64,000 nt of DNA from Cyanobium sp. ATX 6F1 (GTDB lineage Bacteria > Cyanobacteriota > Cyanobacteriia > PCC-6307 > Cyanobiaceae), in contig NZ_JAGQCS010000002.1 of assembly GCF_024346315.1 (NCBI RefSeq), forward strand, positions 372,001-436,000, written 5' to 3'. Made by a program: the position numbers and the translations under genes. Below the pieces are notes generated by a model. That model was not told the DNA's origin. It saw only the letters and a program-made list of their open reading frames with translations, and did no database searches. Of this stretch, positions 41,354 through 50,508 are shown piece by piece (within the stretch, counting starts at the first letter, position 1; every line of letters begins with the position of its first letter).

Positions 41354-42442
41354 TCAAGAAAAGACCCGTTCACGGGTGATCGCCTCAGCATCGGCAACGG
41401 TGCGTAGGCAATTGCTTCGCTCGACAATCTCCCGGCAGGTGGCCTCCATGGTGAAGTAGGCCGGCACGACCTCCACCAGGCGGCGCTGCATGGCGCGGAT
41501 GTGCTCGGGGGAGAGCGCCGCCAGCCGATCCGGCAGTTCATCCATGGCATCGATCGGCAGGCTGATGGCGAATTCACTCCAATCAAGGCGGTCCTGGAAG
41601 GGAAGCCATTCGCGGTCGTCCCAGATGTAGATGGGGATCGAGCCCAGGGCCATCGCTTCGTAGAGACGGAAGCTGGCACGCCCGAGGCCCCGGGGACAGA
41701 GCGAAAAGGTGGAGCGGGCCATCCCATCACGCCAGTGGGGCCCCCTGCCGAAGAAGGCGAGATCCTTGAGTGCCGCATGCATCCTGGAGCGCACCTGGTT
41801 GAAGTCGCTTGGCCCTTCAAGAGATCCGAAAAACGAAACGGCGATGTCACGCTCGCCTTTGGCAGGTCTCGAGATGGAGCCAGGAAGGAGGGGAATCGGC
41901 AGGTCGCCTCCTCCATTCGCACTGAACACCACGACATTGCATGGGAAGGCATGCCAGTCCCAGATTGGAAAGTCATACATGCCCAGCACCGTGAAGTAGG
42001 GCTTGCTGGGATCCAGACCTGCCAGCGTCTCCTTCAGGGCCCGCTGGGTGCGCTCGAACCGGGAGGGCGTGTATTTGTGGGACTGGACCTGAAAGAAGAA
42101 GGGATCGAAGAAGATCGGCAGGTAGGTGGCCGCCGATCGGGCTCCGTTTCGCAGCCAGTGCTCGAAGAAGTACGACTCGATCCAGGGGCCCCGCAGGGCG
42201 CCGTAGCGGTAAGGGGGCGGCTGCAGGAGGGCGGGCACGTCGACCATCCCGCCAACCCAGTCCAATGACTTCTGGCGCTTGAGGGCAGCGAGCTGGCGGC
42301 GGTAGCGCCAGCACTGCACCCGGAACAGGGCCGCGCGCAGCCGGTGCTTGATCGGTTCAGCCGCCAGCCGCGCCCGGTAGCCCTCGGCGTAGGAACGGTT
42401 GGCGCCCTGGTTGGCGTCGTCATCAGGCCGGGGGGCGCTCAC
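41354..42442 (-). CDS. Exostosin-like glycosyltransferase (GT47)
   Basis: A 362-aa protein with a clear exostosin domain in its C-terminal half: DIAVSFFGSLEG, then FSLCPRGLGRASFRLYEAMALGSIPIYIWDD and DWSEFAISLP. In animals and plants this family makes heparan sulfate and cell-wall polymers; in bacteria it occurs mainly in surface-glycan clusters. The mapped donor-binding Glu is in RLYEAMA. The start overlaps the upstream glycosyltransferase by 4 nt (ATGA). Donor unknown. Confidence 0.87.
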   Translation of the reverse strand: MSAPRPDDDANQGANRSYAEGYRARLAAEPIKHRLRAALFRVQCWRYRRQLAALKRQKSLDWVGGMVDVPALLQPPPYRYGALRGPWIESYFFEHWLRNGARSAATYLPIFFDPFFFQVQSHKYTPSRFERTQRALKETLAGLDPSKPYFTVLGMYDFPIWDWHAFPCNVVVFSANGGGDLPIPLLPGSISRPAKGERDIAVSFFGSLEGPSDFNQVRSRMHAALKDLAFFGRGPHWRDGMARSTFSLCPRGLGRASFRLYEAMALGSIPIYIWDDREWLPFQDRLDWSEFAISLPIDAMDELPDRLAALSPEHIRAMQRRLVEVVPAYFTMEATCREIVERSNCLRTVADAEAITRERVFS

Positions 42443-43707
42443 GGGTGAGTCTTCGCACCTTCAGCGGCTCCTGGAGCCAGGGCATCCTCCACCGCATCGA
42501 GCAGGCGAGCCTGCTCCAGCTCCCAGTTCAACCGTTCTTGCCCCAGTCGAAACGCCGCCAGCCTGGCCTGCGCCAAGGGGGCGCCCTCGTCTCCCCAGAT
42601 AGCGTCGATGGCGGAGGCCAGGGAGCGGGGATTCTCCGTGGCGAACAGCCGCACCGACTCCCCTGCGGACTCGGCATAGCTCCGATGGGCGGGGATGTCG
42701 CTGATCAGAGCCGGAACCCCGGCCAGTACATAAGTAAAAAGCTTGTTGGCGAGGGCAATGCGGTGATTGGGGGTGGCTCCAGTTTCGGCCACCAGGCCCA
42801 GGTCGTAGGAGGCAGCCAGCCGCTCCATCTGCGGCGGCGGGGCAGGCGGGAGGAGGTGGACCCGATCCTCCACATCCTCAGCACGCGCCAAAGAGGCCAG
42901 GCGCTGGCGGTAGCCATCACTGATAAAGCCCCGAAGATAGAGGTGAGGCCGACACTCAGCCAGAGCAATAGAGCGAACAGCACACTCCAAGCCGCGATCG
43001 GGGCCAATGGTCTGGGAGAACCAATAGAGCGAGGGACCCGGTATTGCATTGCCCCTTGGGGTAGGGCCCTCAGGAGCGTGGGCTAAGGGAGAAACGTTTC
43101 GCAGCACTACTGGCAGCGTAATTCCGTAAGTATTAGCGTAAGCCGTTGCAATGCCCTGTGAAGAAGCGGTGATGAACGTGCAGCCAGGCAGATAGCGAGC
43201 TTCGAGCCGGTGCAACAACTGCCGTTGGATGTCGTAGGCTGGCTCTTCAGGAAAATCACCAAGATGAAAATCTTCGGCATCAAAGGCATAGCAGGCCCCA
43301 TGGGCCCGGGCAGCCAGCGCCGCTGCAGGGAGGGCCGCCGGGTAGTGGGCTATATAGAGGTCAGCGTGAACACTCTGGGCTGCACGAATGAGTTCGGGAC
43401 AGGCCGGATGCCAAGCGCGTAAAACCAAGGTCTGAGGTTCGATCTCTAGGCGGTAAAGCACCTTCGCAAGCTCTTGACGTAGACGCTGATACCAACGTAT
43501 CAACCACGGGGCCAAGGAACCGAACCTTACTCTGGCTACCACTTGCCAAGAGCGTTGCGAGTAGGAAAGGATCTCATTGGCATAAGGTGGGAAGGAGTGC
43601 CCAATTATCACCAGAACTCGGTAACCAGCACCCGCGAGAGCATCGGCCTCTTTGATCAGCCGCGGATTGCTGCTGAGATGGCCGGGGCTAATCAGGCAAA
43701 TTTTCAC
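42439..43707 (-). CDS. Glycosyltransferase, GT4-like
   Basis: A 422-aa GT-B enzyme starting KICLISPGHLSSNPRLIKEADAL. A YAFDAEDFHLGDF segment and YWFSQTIGPDRGLE mark the domain boundary. The donor domain ends with a NHRIALANKLFTYVLAGVPALISDIPAH helix, where the usual E-x7-E is replaced by NKLFTY, as in a subgroup of GT4-like enzymes. The gene overlaps the exostosin-like gene by 4 nt. GC content returns to typical values here. Confidence 0.82.
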   Translation of the reverse strand: MKICLISPGHLSSNPRLIKEADALAGAGYRVLVIIGHSFPPYANEILSYSQRSWQVVARVRFGSLAPWLIRWYQRLRQELAKVLYRLEIEPQTLVLRAWHPACPELIRAAQSVHADLYIAHYPAALPAAALAARAHGACYAFDAEDFHLGDFPEEPAYDIQRQLLHRLEARYLPGCTFITASSQGIATAYANTYGITLPVVLRNVSPLAHAPEGPTPRGNAIPGPSLYWFSQTIGPDRGLECAVRSIALAECRPHLYLRGFISDGYRQRLASLARAEDVEDRVHLLPPAPPPQMERLAASYDLGLVAETGATPNHRIALANKLFTYVLAGVPALISDIPAHRSYAESAGESVRLFATENPRSLASAIDAIWGDEGAPLAQARLAAFRLGQERLNWELEQARLLDAVEDALAPGAAEGAKTHP

Positions 43708-43906
43708 AGATTACAGCCACAAGGATTGCTAGAGTCGTTCACGGCATCGCCATAAATATCTTAAACAATTAATCTTTACTTTTATCACCAGGGATATCTT
43801 TTAGGAACAGAATAAAGCAGAGCCACTGCCTTCATGATAAGCTCTCTCTGCACGCCAATAACTTTTGCCAGCGATGGGCCTTAAGGCAAAAAGGCTATCA
43901 TACTAA

Positions 43907-44839
43907 TCATGAAACAATCTGAGACCTAAAGGCCAATACAAGAGCCAAAGCTTTAAGATACAGAGCCTCAACATATGAAATTCCGAAAAGAAGAATTAGG
44001 CCAAAAGACAATGGAATTAAGCTGTGACTCTTTTCAAGATTTACAGGATAGTCATGAGATCCATGAAAATATCGAATATCTCTTCTAACATTTAGCAGAA
44101 TGGGGCTTGGCTGTATAGATAAATAAGCGCCCCACAATGGAAGGTCTCCCCAGCGATTTATGTGAATACAGCCAGAATCAATAACACGAGATGCGAATTC
44201 ATGAAAAAGGCTGTCCTGCGCAAAGTGTGTTCGATTTATAATCATTACATTGGTGTATGGATTCATGTTGTAACTTGGTTTTCGCAAGCCATCATTATCG
44301 GAGCAGAAGTCATCCACAAACTCACTGAGCCCGATCGTGACATCCGAATCGTCTCTTGGACCTAATGAAGAACATATAAATGCTGATTTCTCTGAATCGA
44401 GTTCCTCGAGAATTTCATCCCATGGGCAAGACTCTATAAGGCAATCATCATCGATACGCGCAACATATCTGCAGCCTTTCGTTTCAGCTAAAAAATCATA
44501 AAACCAGAAAGAACACATGCACCTATAACCATACGAAGCTGCCCTTGAAAGTTTCGTTGCCCAGCAGTATTTGCTTGTCCTTGATTGCTCCTTCCATTTA
44601 AAAAGATGATCAACTGTCCTAAAATCTAGTCTCATTGGAAGCGAGAAGAGCTGTATCAACATCTTATGCCATATTAACATAGAGGTCTCACAAAAAATAA
44701 TATGCCTAATCATACGATTACGCTGAACTGATGATCCATAAAGAGACCTTTGAATTGCGATATTTCTAGTGATAAGTGGAATATATTCCTTGAGGCGTGA
44801 ATGGCTTCTTGCTAGAACACAGATCGTTAGCGAGTTCAT
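43907..44839 (-). CDS. GT15-like glycosyltransferase
   Basis: A 310-aa protein from AT-rich DNA. SYGYRCMCSFWFYDFL, CRYVARIDDDCLIE and CIHINRWGDLPLWGAYL follow the order and spacing of the fungal GT15 (Ktr/Mnt1) alpha-mannosyltransferases, whose hallmarks are YRHMCRF, a WRVEPDV-like acidic segment and RWGDAP. Here the acidic segment reads RIDDD. A hydrophobic C-terminal end (LIPLSFGLILLFGISYVEA) is present. The functional sugar is inferred only from family knowledge. Likely horizontally acquired. Confidence 0.68.
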   Translation of the reverse strand: MNSLTICVLARSHSRLKEYIPLITRNIAIQRSLYGSSVQRNRMIRHIIFCETSMLIWHKMLIQLFSLPMRLDFRTVDHLFKWKEQSRTSKYCWATKLSRAASYGYRCMCSFWFYDFLAETKGCRYVARIDDDCLIESCPWDEILEELDSEKSAFICSSLGPRDDSDVTIGLSEFVDDFCSDNDGLRKPSYNMNPYTNVMIINRTHFAQDSLFHEFASRVIDSGCIHINRWGDLPLWGAYLSIQPSPILLNVRRDIRYFHGSHDYPVNLEKSHSLIPLSFGLILLFGISYVEALYLKALALVLAFRSQIVS

Positions 44840-44898
44840 TGTAATACTCCAAAAAGCGTTTAGCTAAAATGAGCAAATCTAGCGTTATGACTGCCCGC

Positions 44899-45930
44899 CT
44901 AGCAATTCTTAGACATAAAAAAGGTTAAGCGATCAAGATAGCGTATACCGAATCGTAAAAGCTTCATCAGGAATCGCATTGGTCCACCCATAATGACCAT
45001 AATCCGAGAGCCAATAATAATTGCTCTCCCATTATTTAAGCGTTCGACTAATCTGTGATTTCCACGCAAAATATTTGTCGCAAGCTTAAACCTTTTAGAA
45101 TGCACGTGAAGATTATAACACTTATATGTACTCAAAGTAGCCAAATCTAGCATTGAAAGAGAATCGTAATCTGCAATAAAATTATACTTGCTCCAATCTA
45201 TAAGGCAGTTTTCATTTTTAAAACCATTGCGCTTGACTTGTAAGGGACAATTACGAGGATCGATGCCTAGCAGATATTGCCCTATCGCTGCCGCATCAAA
45301 TATGCCTCGAGTATATTGTGGAGAGATCTGGTTCCACATATCTCTACTGATCGAAAATGATTCCGTAGGAAGGCTGAAAAAATGTCTACTATTCTGAGCC
45401 ATAAGACCAAGCGCTTCCATTTCATTTGATGCATTAAATGGGGGCAAAAAAAACTTAAACACTTCGTACAGGACAGACGGCTTGTTTATGTAAACAAAGC
45501 TAGCAAGCGCTCTATTAAGAGAATCTCTAGGCGCAAAGATTCCTTGACCTAATAAGTCTAGGCACTCGTGAAGATTATCAAGGTCAAACACAACATTGTC
45601 GACTTCAGCATGATAAAAAGAGTTTATGCCATTCTGAATTGTAAAATCGGCTAGGATCGATAAACGCAAGGCGGTATGCCTCCAAAAAGTGTCAGAAGGT
45701 AGACCCTGCCAATCGTGATACTTCTCATACTGGTCAATATTTATCTTTCGTACAGACACTCTTGGATGCAATGGCTTTTTAAGCCCAGAATACTTATCAA
45801 TCAGTAAAATAACCTCAGTCTCTGGATTTAGTAAGGCAGAATACTTTATCAACCAAATACAATTGGAGGGGAGCCTTGACCCAGTCCATGAATAGATCAA
45901 TGGTGGTTTAGCAAAACACAAGGCTCTCAT
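44899..45930 (-). CDS. Putative glycosyltransferase, AT-rich
   Basis: A 343-aa protein I cannot assign to a named family. It has an N-terminal IYSWTGSRLPSNCIWLIKYS segment and HAEVDNVVFDLDNL, which looks like a DxD-type metal site, then FAPRDSLNRALASFVYINK. These resemble sugar-nucleotide transferases of capsule clusters. It lies between the GT15-like gene and a GT2 gene, all on the same strand and all AT-rich. The Lys/Arg-rich C-terminus could touch the membrane. Confidence 0.58.
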   Translation of the reverse strand: MRALCFAKPPLIYSWTGSRLPSNCIWLIKYSALLNPETEVILLIDKYSGLKKPLHPRVSVRKINIDQYEKYHDWQGLPSDTFWRHTALRLSILADFTIQNGINSFYHAEVDNVVFDLDNLHECLDLLGQGIFAPRDSLNRALASFVYINKPSVLYEVFKFFLPPFNASNEMEALGLMAQNSRHFFSLPTESFSISRDMWNQISPQYTRGIFDAAAIGQYLLGIDPRNCPLQVKRNGFKNENCLIDWSKYNFIADYDSLSMLDLATLSTYKCYNLHVHSKRFKLATNILRGNHRLVERLNNGRAIIIGSRIMVIMGGPMRFLMKLLRFGIRYLDRLTFFMSKNC

Positions 45931-45988
45931 AAATGGTACATGAGTATATCTATAAGCACATCATTCAACTTAATAAGTATTTTGAATG

Positions 45989-46924
45989 TCAATTCCATCG
46001 CCTGCTAGCAATTTTTAGTTCATAAAGAGCCTTTCTTATTCGATTCTTTGAAGAGAGCTTATGCAGTGATTCTAGAAACTTACGTTCGAGATCAACTAAG
46101 GGTTTCGGGCTAAAAAGCCAAGGGTACAGAATGCCATTTAGAGCAGCATCACTCTGCCATGAGTCTGCCCATCTAGAAGAGTAAGACTTAGCATTAGAGT
46201 GAATTCTTACTGCTCCGATTGGGCGAGGAATATAACGTCTGTTAGATTGGGGCACGATACGAAGCCACAACTCATAATCCATGGCACACTGGTATCTTTC
46301 ATCAAGCGGTTGATGAATAGATGCTGACCAGAAAGTTGCATGGGATGCAAGAAGGCCGCCATCCTTAAGATATCGATCTCTAATCAAAGGATTCAAGTGA
46401 TAGCTTATCTTAGTTCCTTCGGAATTCATTAAAACACTATCTGCATAAACTAAACTATATTTCCTACGCTGGAAGCAGGTCGCAACATAATTTAGTGCAT
46501 TTGGCAGATAAATATCATCTGAATTGAGCCAGCCAAGCAAAGCTGATGCTGAGTGATATCTGGAAAGAAAAAGATCAAAGCCCTCATTAATGGCCGCTGA
46601 TTGACCGTCATCTGGGCCGATTCGAATGTGAGACAGCCATGGTTTATACCTATTTAAAACTTCTGTGGTTTCATCAGAGGATCCCCCATCAATGACAGCA
46701 AAAAAAAGCCTGGGATAATTTTGAAGAAGCACAGATCGTATTGATTCTTCAATATAGCATCCCTGATTGTACGATGGCATTATTACAGCTATAGCTGGCA
46801 GTAGTTTGTTTGTTTTATTGTTATATGCTGAGGATTGCTCGGACCAAGGCCATCCACGAACTTTGCTGACGGGTGATGGCAAGTATTTGAGATTGCCCTC
46901 AGGGTGGCAGGGTACTAACTTCAT
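45989..46924 (-). CDS. Glycosyltransferase family 2
   Basis: A 311-aa GT-A enzyme. AVIMPSYNQGCYIEESIRSVLLQNYP, FAVIDGGSSDETTEVLNRY and the DxD-like LLGWLNSDDIYLPNAL are diagnostic. The later CAMDYELWLRIVP has the ED-like catalytic region. From AT-rich DNA, with a 42-aa N-terminal extension. First gene of its AT-rich block in the direction of transcription. Confidence 0.9.
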   Translation of the reverse strand: MKLVPCHPEGNLKYLPSPVSKVRGWPWSEQSSAYNNKTNKLLPAIAVIMPSYNQGCYIEESIRSVLLQNYPRLFFAVIDGGSSDETTEVLNRYKPWLSHIRIGPDDGQSAAINEGFDLFLSRYHSASALLGWLNSDDIYLPNALNYVATCFQRRKYSLVYADSVLMNSEGTKISYHLNPLIRDRYLKDGGLLASHATFWSASIHQPLDERYQCAMDYELWLRIVPQSNRRYIPRPIGAVRIHSNAKSYSSRWADSWQSDAALNGILYPWLFSPKPLVDLERKFLESLHKLSSKNRIRKALYELKIASRRWN

Positions 46925-47332
46925 TTTTTATGGTTTAATAAGCCATTTTTGGTGCTAGATAGAAAAGTAAAAATGATATCTTACTGGAATTGGCGGATCT
47001 GTAGCCGACATTGCATTGGACCGAAAATATTTGGTATTATCTTTCATACTTGAAAGCTTGTCAAGCACACTTCCCACCAATCCCGAAACAGATTCCAATC
47101 TCATGCGAAAGCGATTTCAGGCTTATTCAATATCTTAAAAGATCCTAACAGCCATATTCTTCGCAAGGAGAGAGTCATGAAATCTAAGTTAGTGTTGCAA
47201 ATACATTCTCGTAAAACAGTCATTGAGGCTATCGCTCTTCATGAGTCTATCCGTTGCAGCCAATCAGGCAAGTAAAGCAGCATTTTGTGGCATTCATTAA
47301 GAAGCCTACATTTAACGCTTTGATAATCATCC
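46925..47332. other. Intergenic region, about 400 nt
   Basis: AT-rich sequence between a GT2 gene and a GT4 gene, both on the minus strand. I see no convincing gene, RNA or repeat. It marks the right edge of the 43.9-46.9 kb AT-rich block and could hold the promoter for it. Confidence 0.5.
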
Positions 47333-48607
47333 TCATGATGAATCAGCTAAAGCGATCCAGCCCTGCACAGCTTTTGAAATGCTCTTGCGATAGTCACTCC
47401 ACTGCCATGAAGCAGCTGATATCAATGCAGCTGCTCGCATAGCCTGGAGCTGGCTGCGATTGGTAAGAACGGAGTAAATCACATCTGCAATAGCTTCGCA
47501 GCTGCCAGCTTCGATGAGGAAACCATTCACACCTGTCGTTATCAGGTCAGCGGCACCGGCTCGATCAGTTGTTATTACTGGGAGGCCACATGAGAGGGCT
47601 TCATTGACCACCAACCCAAAGCCATCGCAAAGGGTGGGAAAGATCAGGGCATCAGCCTTTGCCATGTACTCAAGGAGTTCAGACCGGGGGATGCTGCCAC
47701 AGAAGCGCAGCGATTTCGGCGCACGATCCAGCATGGCTTGGGGCAGAGCCTGGGCGCCATAGACCTCCACCACTAGGTGATCAGCCGAAGCGGCAAGCGC
47801 CACTAATGCTTCCACCAGCAGATGGGCTCCCTTTCGGATTGAGAAGGTGCCTGCCCAAACCAGCCGCAGCGGGCCATCGGTTGGCCGCTCCACAGGCTGG
47901 GCGATCAGTGGGGGGGCTCCATAGGGCACTACGGCTACTGGCTTGTCAACCCAGCCGGCGGCCTGCCAGCTGTTAGCCGTAAAGCTGGAGTTGGCGATCA
48001 CCAGATCGGAAAGCTCCCACTCCCGGTGCCGGCGTTCGGTGCGCTCCGCCTGACGTGCGGCGATGTGGCGGCGGTAGGGGGTGATCAGCTCAGGAAAGCG
48101 CTCATACTCGGGGGCGAGCAGCCGCTCAACGAAATCGTGCTCCGGCGAAGGCAGATCGTAGACGGTGCGAATCCCCAAGCGCTTGGCCTCTCTGAAGATC
48201 TGGAGCGATCCGTATTCATAGCCATAAATAAGTTCCAGGCCATCGCGCTGGAGTTCCTCCAGCTGGCCCGCCACCCAGGCTTCGAAGCCATCGCGCGCCC
48301 AGTGGAAGATCCGATCGCCCAGCACTGGATCCCCCAGCAACCGCACCTGGGCCATGCGTAGCAGCTCGCGGCGGCCATGGCTGCGCACGCGCTCGACCGG
48401 CACCTCCGTTACCGCGCGGCGGGCGAGATCCCGGCCCAGATCCACGCCCACGGCGCCAGCCAGGCCCGTGGCCAGGCGCTGCCAGGGGGCTTCAGGCTGA
48501 TCCACCAGCGTGCAGAAGAAGGCAGCCAGGGCGCCGCGCTCATCAAAAGCCCGCGCCACCTGCTGGGTAAAAGGCGCCGGGTTCAGGTGGGCGACGGCGG
48601 CCTTCAC
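47333..48607 (-). CDS. Glycosyltransferase family 4
   Basis: A 424-aa GT-B enzyme. LIYGYEYGSLQIFREAKRLGIRTVYDLPSPEHDF in the acceptor domain, RLVWAGTFSIRKGAHLLVEAL and PTLCDGFGLVVNEALSCGLPVITTDRAGAADLI in the donor domain; the E-x7-E position reads DGFGLVVNE. Typical of transferases adding sugars to a growing repeat unit. The start overlaps the upstream gene's stop by 4 nt (ATGA). Confidence 0.9.
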   Translation of the reverse strand: MKAAVAHLNPAPFTQQVARAFDERGALAAFFCTLVDQPEAPWQRLATGLAGAVGVDLGRDLARRAVTEVPVERVRSHGRRELLRMAQVRLLGDPVLGDRIFHWARDGFEAWVAGQLEELQRDGLELIYGYEYGSLQIFREAKRLGIRTVYDLPSPEHDFVERLLAPEYERFPELITPYRRHIAARQAERTERRHREWELSDLVIANSSFTANSWQAAGWVDKPVAVVPYGAPPLIAQPVERPTDGPLRLVWAGTFSIRKGAHLLVEALVALAASADHLVVEVYGAQALPQAMLDRAPKSLRFCGSIPRSELLEYMAKADALIFPTLCDGFGLVVNEALSCGLPVITTDRAGAADLITTGVNGFLIEAGSCEAIADVIYSVLTNRSQLQAMRAAALISAASWQWSDYRKSISKAVQGWIALADSS

Positions 48608-49647
48608 GGCTGGCCTCGCTGGGCCATCGCCACACCATTCAGCATCTGGCCGTAGACATCCAGATACCCCTGGGCCACCGCTTCGGCTGAGTAAAACTGC
48701 TCCACCCGCTCACGGCTGGCCTGGCGGTGGCGGGGCTCCAGCTGGCCAACCGCCTCGGAGAGGGCCTCCACGCCCTCCAGCACGAAACCGCAGACGCCGT
48801 GCTCCACCACCTCGGGCACCGACCCACGGGGGAAACCGAGCACCGGCGTGCCGCAGGCCATCGCCTCGGCCATCACGATGCCGAAGGGTTCATCCCAGAG
48901 GATCGGCATCAGCAATGCCCGAGCGGAGCCCAGGAGCTGGGCCTTCTGGACGTCGTCAACGGGGCCGATGTAGGTGATCTGGCTGTCGAGTTGCGGGGCG
49001 ATCGTGGCTTCGAACCAACCCTGGTGCTCAGCCGGCACATTGCCAGCTAGCACCAATGGCAGGCCGGCGCGCCTGGCCACCTCGATCGCAAGGTGGGGCC
49101 CCTTGATCGCCTCCATACGGCCTAGGAACACCAACGGCGCCTTGGGGCCGGGATCGGCAACAAAGGGATAGGTGGCAAGCTCCACGCCGTTGGGCACCAG
49201 ATGCCAGCGGCCGATGTCGGCCACCGGCTGCAGCATCCAGAGGCTGATGGCGGTGAGGGTCAGTGTGCCGTGGGAGAGCCGATGGGCCAGCTGCACCGGG
49301 CGGCGGCTGATCGGCCGCTGGTAGCTCATCAGCTTGGGAATCGGCAGGGGCAGCAGTGGCAGCAGGTAGGCGATACGCGAAAAGGAATGCACCAGATCAA
49401 AACGGCCCCGCAGCACAGCCGCCGCAAGGGTGGAGGCATTGAGCAGGGTGTCTGCGCGGGAACGGCTGGAACGCCCCGGCCAGGGCACCAGCTCGGCGGC
49501 GGTGTGCGAATCGGGATGGGCGAACAGGGTGACTGCATGGCCCCGATGGGTGAGTTCGCGGGCCAACAGATCGATGATGCGCTCGATGCCGCCATAGAGC
49601 CGGGGCGGCACCGGCAGCTCAGGATCAGCGGTGAGGGCGATGCGCAT
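48604..49647 (-). CDS. Glycosyltransferase family 4
   Basis: A 347-aa GT-B enzyme starting MRIALTADPELPVPPRLYGGIERIIDLLARELTHRGH. The donor domain has VFLGRMEAIKGPHLAIEVAR and PILWDEPFGIVMAEAMACGTPVLGFPRGSVPEVV with the retaining E-x7-E motif (EPFGIVMAE). The sequence resembles the AviGT4-like group. An in-frame ATG at 49653 is an alternative start. Coupled to the next gene by ATGA. Confidence 0.92.
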   Translation of the reverse strand: MRIALTADPELPVPPRLYGGIERIIDLLARELTHRGHAVTLFAHPDSHTAAELVPWPGRSSRSRADTLLNASTLAAAVLRGRFDLVHSFSRIAYLLPLLPLPIPKLMSYQRPISRRPVQLAHRLSHGTLTLTAISLWMLQPVADIGRWHLVPNGVELATYPFVADPGPKAPLVFLGRMEAIKGPHLAIEVARRAGLPLVLAGNVPAEHQGWFEATIAPQLDSQITYIGPVDDVQKAQLLGSARALLMPILWDEPFGIVMAEAMACGTPVLGFPRGSVPEVVEHGVCGFVLEGVEALSEAVGQLEPRHRQASRERVEQFYSAEAVAQGYLDVYGQMLNGVAMAQRGQP

Positions 49648-49746
49648 TACCACCGATGAAACCTATACTTACTAGCCAAGTTATAGCGGGCTGCTCTAGA
49701 GAGAAATGAAATTGACTCATGCGTGAAGTGCCTGCCAAGTGATGAC

Positions 49747-50508
49747 CTAAATCTCAATGGATGAATAAGGTCTTGAGATCTCTACAATTTTCTCCCACCA
49801 GTCAGAATCAACCTTACCATTATACTTGGCTCGTCGAAGCAGCCTCACGAGAGAATCGGTTGTCCTGTCCCAAAGCTCGAATTCAACCTGCGCCGCATAC
49901 TCTTGAGCAACACTTGAACATAGATCAACTTGGTCATACATACAAGAGTTGATTGAGCCTTTCCAGTAGTACTGGCTGCTTTGTTTATGACCATTTCGGA
50001 ACATGCGCTCCGAGACTCGAAAAGGTATTTGCGAGCTACTCTCAAGTTTACTGGAATCTTTCGAGTAAAGATAAAGCTGCTCAGCCGTTACATCGACAAT
50101 CCAATGATGATGCTGATAACCAACAATTTTACTCATCCGGTCTGAGATGCCGATTGTTTGCTCTGCAAGGCGAGAAGGGCATTCAATAACTCCCGCTTTT
50201 CCGACCCTGGTCATTTCATTGAGCACCGGCCTGGGGTTGATCAGATCCTCAATTGTATGGCCACACAAAACCAGGTCAAAGAAGTCATCCTCAAATGGCA
50301 TACGAAAATTTGGATCCAAGAAATTGGCTTGGAACCATGTTTCTTTTGAAAAGTTTTCATCAGCTTGCTGTTCAGCACACAGCCTTGCACCCCTAGTCTC
50401 CCACGGCATTAAGTCTATAACATGAGAAGCTATTGATGCTGGCTTAAACCATCCCCCAACGTCTAATATTCTTTTGGATTCGGCAATAATAGAATCAGGA
50501 AGCTTCAT
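49747..50508 (-). CDS. Class I methyltransferase-like protein
   Basis: A 253-aa protein with a methyltransferase core: RILDVGGWFKPASIASHVIDLMPWE for motif I and the acidic loop, then FEDDFFDLVLCGHTIEDLINP, the usual post-II motif (D-x-V-x-x-x-x-x-x-E). The Gly motif is slightly altered (DVGGWFKP). From AT-rich DNA, between high-GC genes on both sides. The start overlaps the upstream GT2 gene by 4 nt. Substrate unknown. Confidence 0.75.
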   Translation of the reverse strand: MKLPDSIIAESKRILDVGGWFKPASIASHVIDLMPWETRGARLCAEQQADENFSKETWFQANFLDPNFRMPFEDDFFDLVLCGHTIEDLINPRPVLNEMTRVGKAGVIECPSRLAEQTIGISDRMSKIVGYQHHHWIVDVTAEQLYLYSKDSSKLESSSQIPFRVSERMFRNGHKQSSQYYWKGSINSCMYDQVDLCSSVAQEYAAQVEFELWDRTTDSLVRLLRRAKYNGKVDSDWWEKIVEISRPYSSIEI

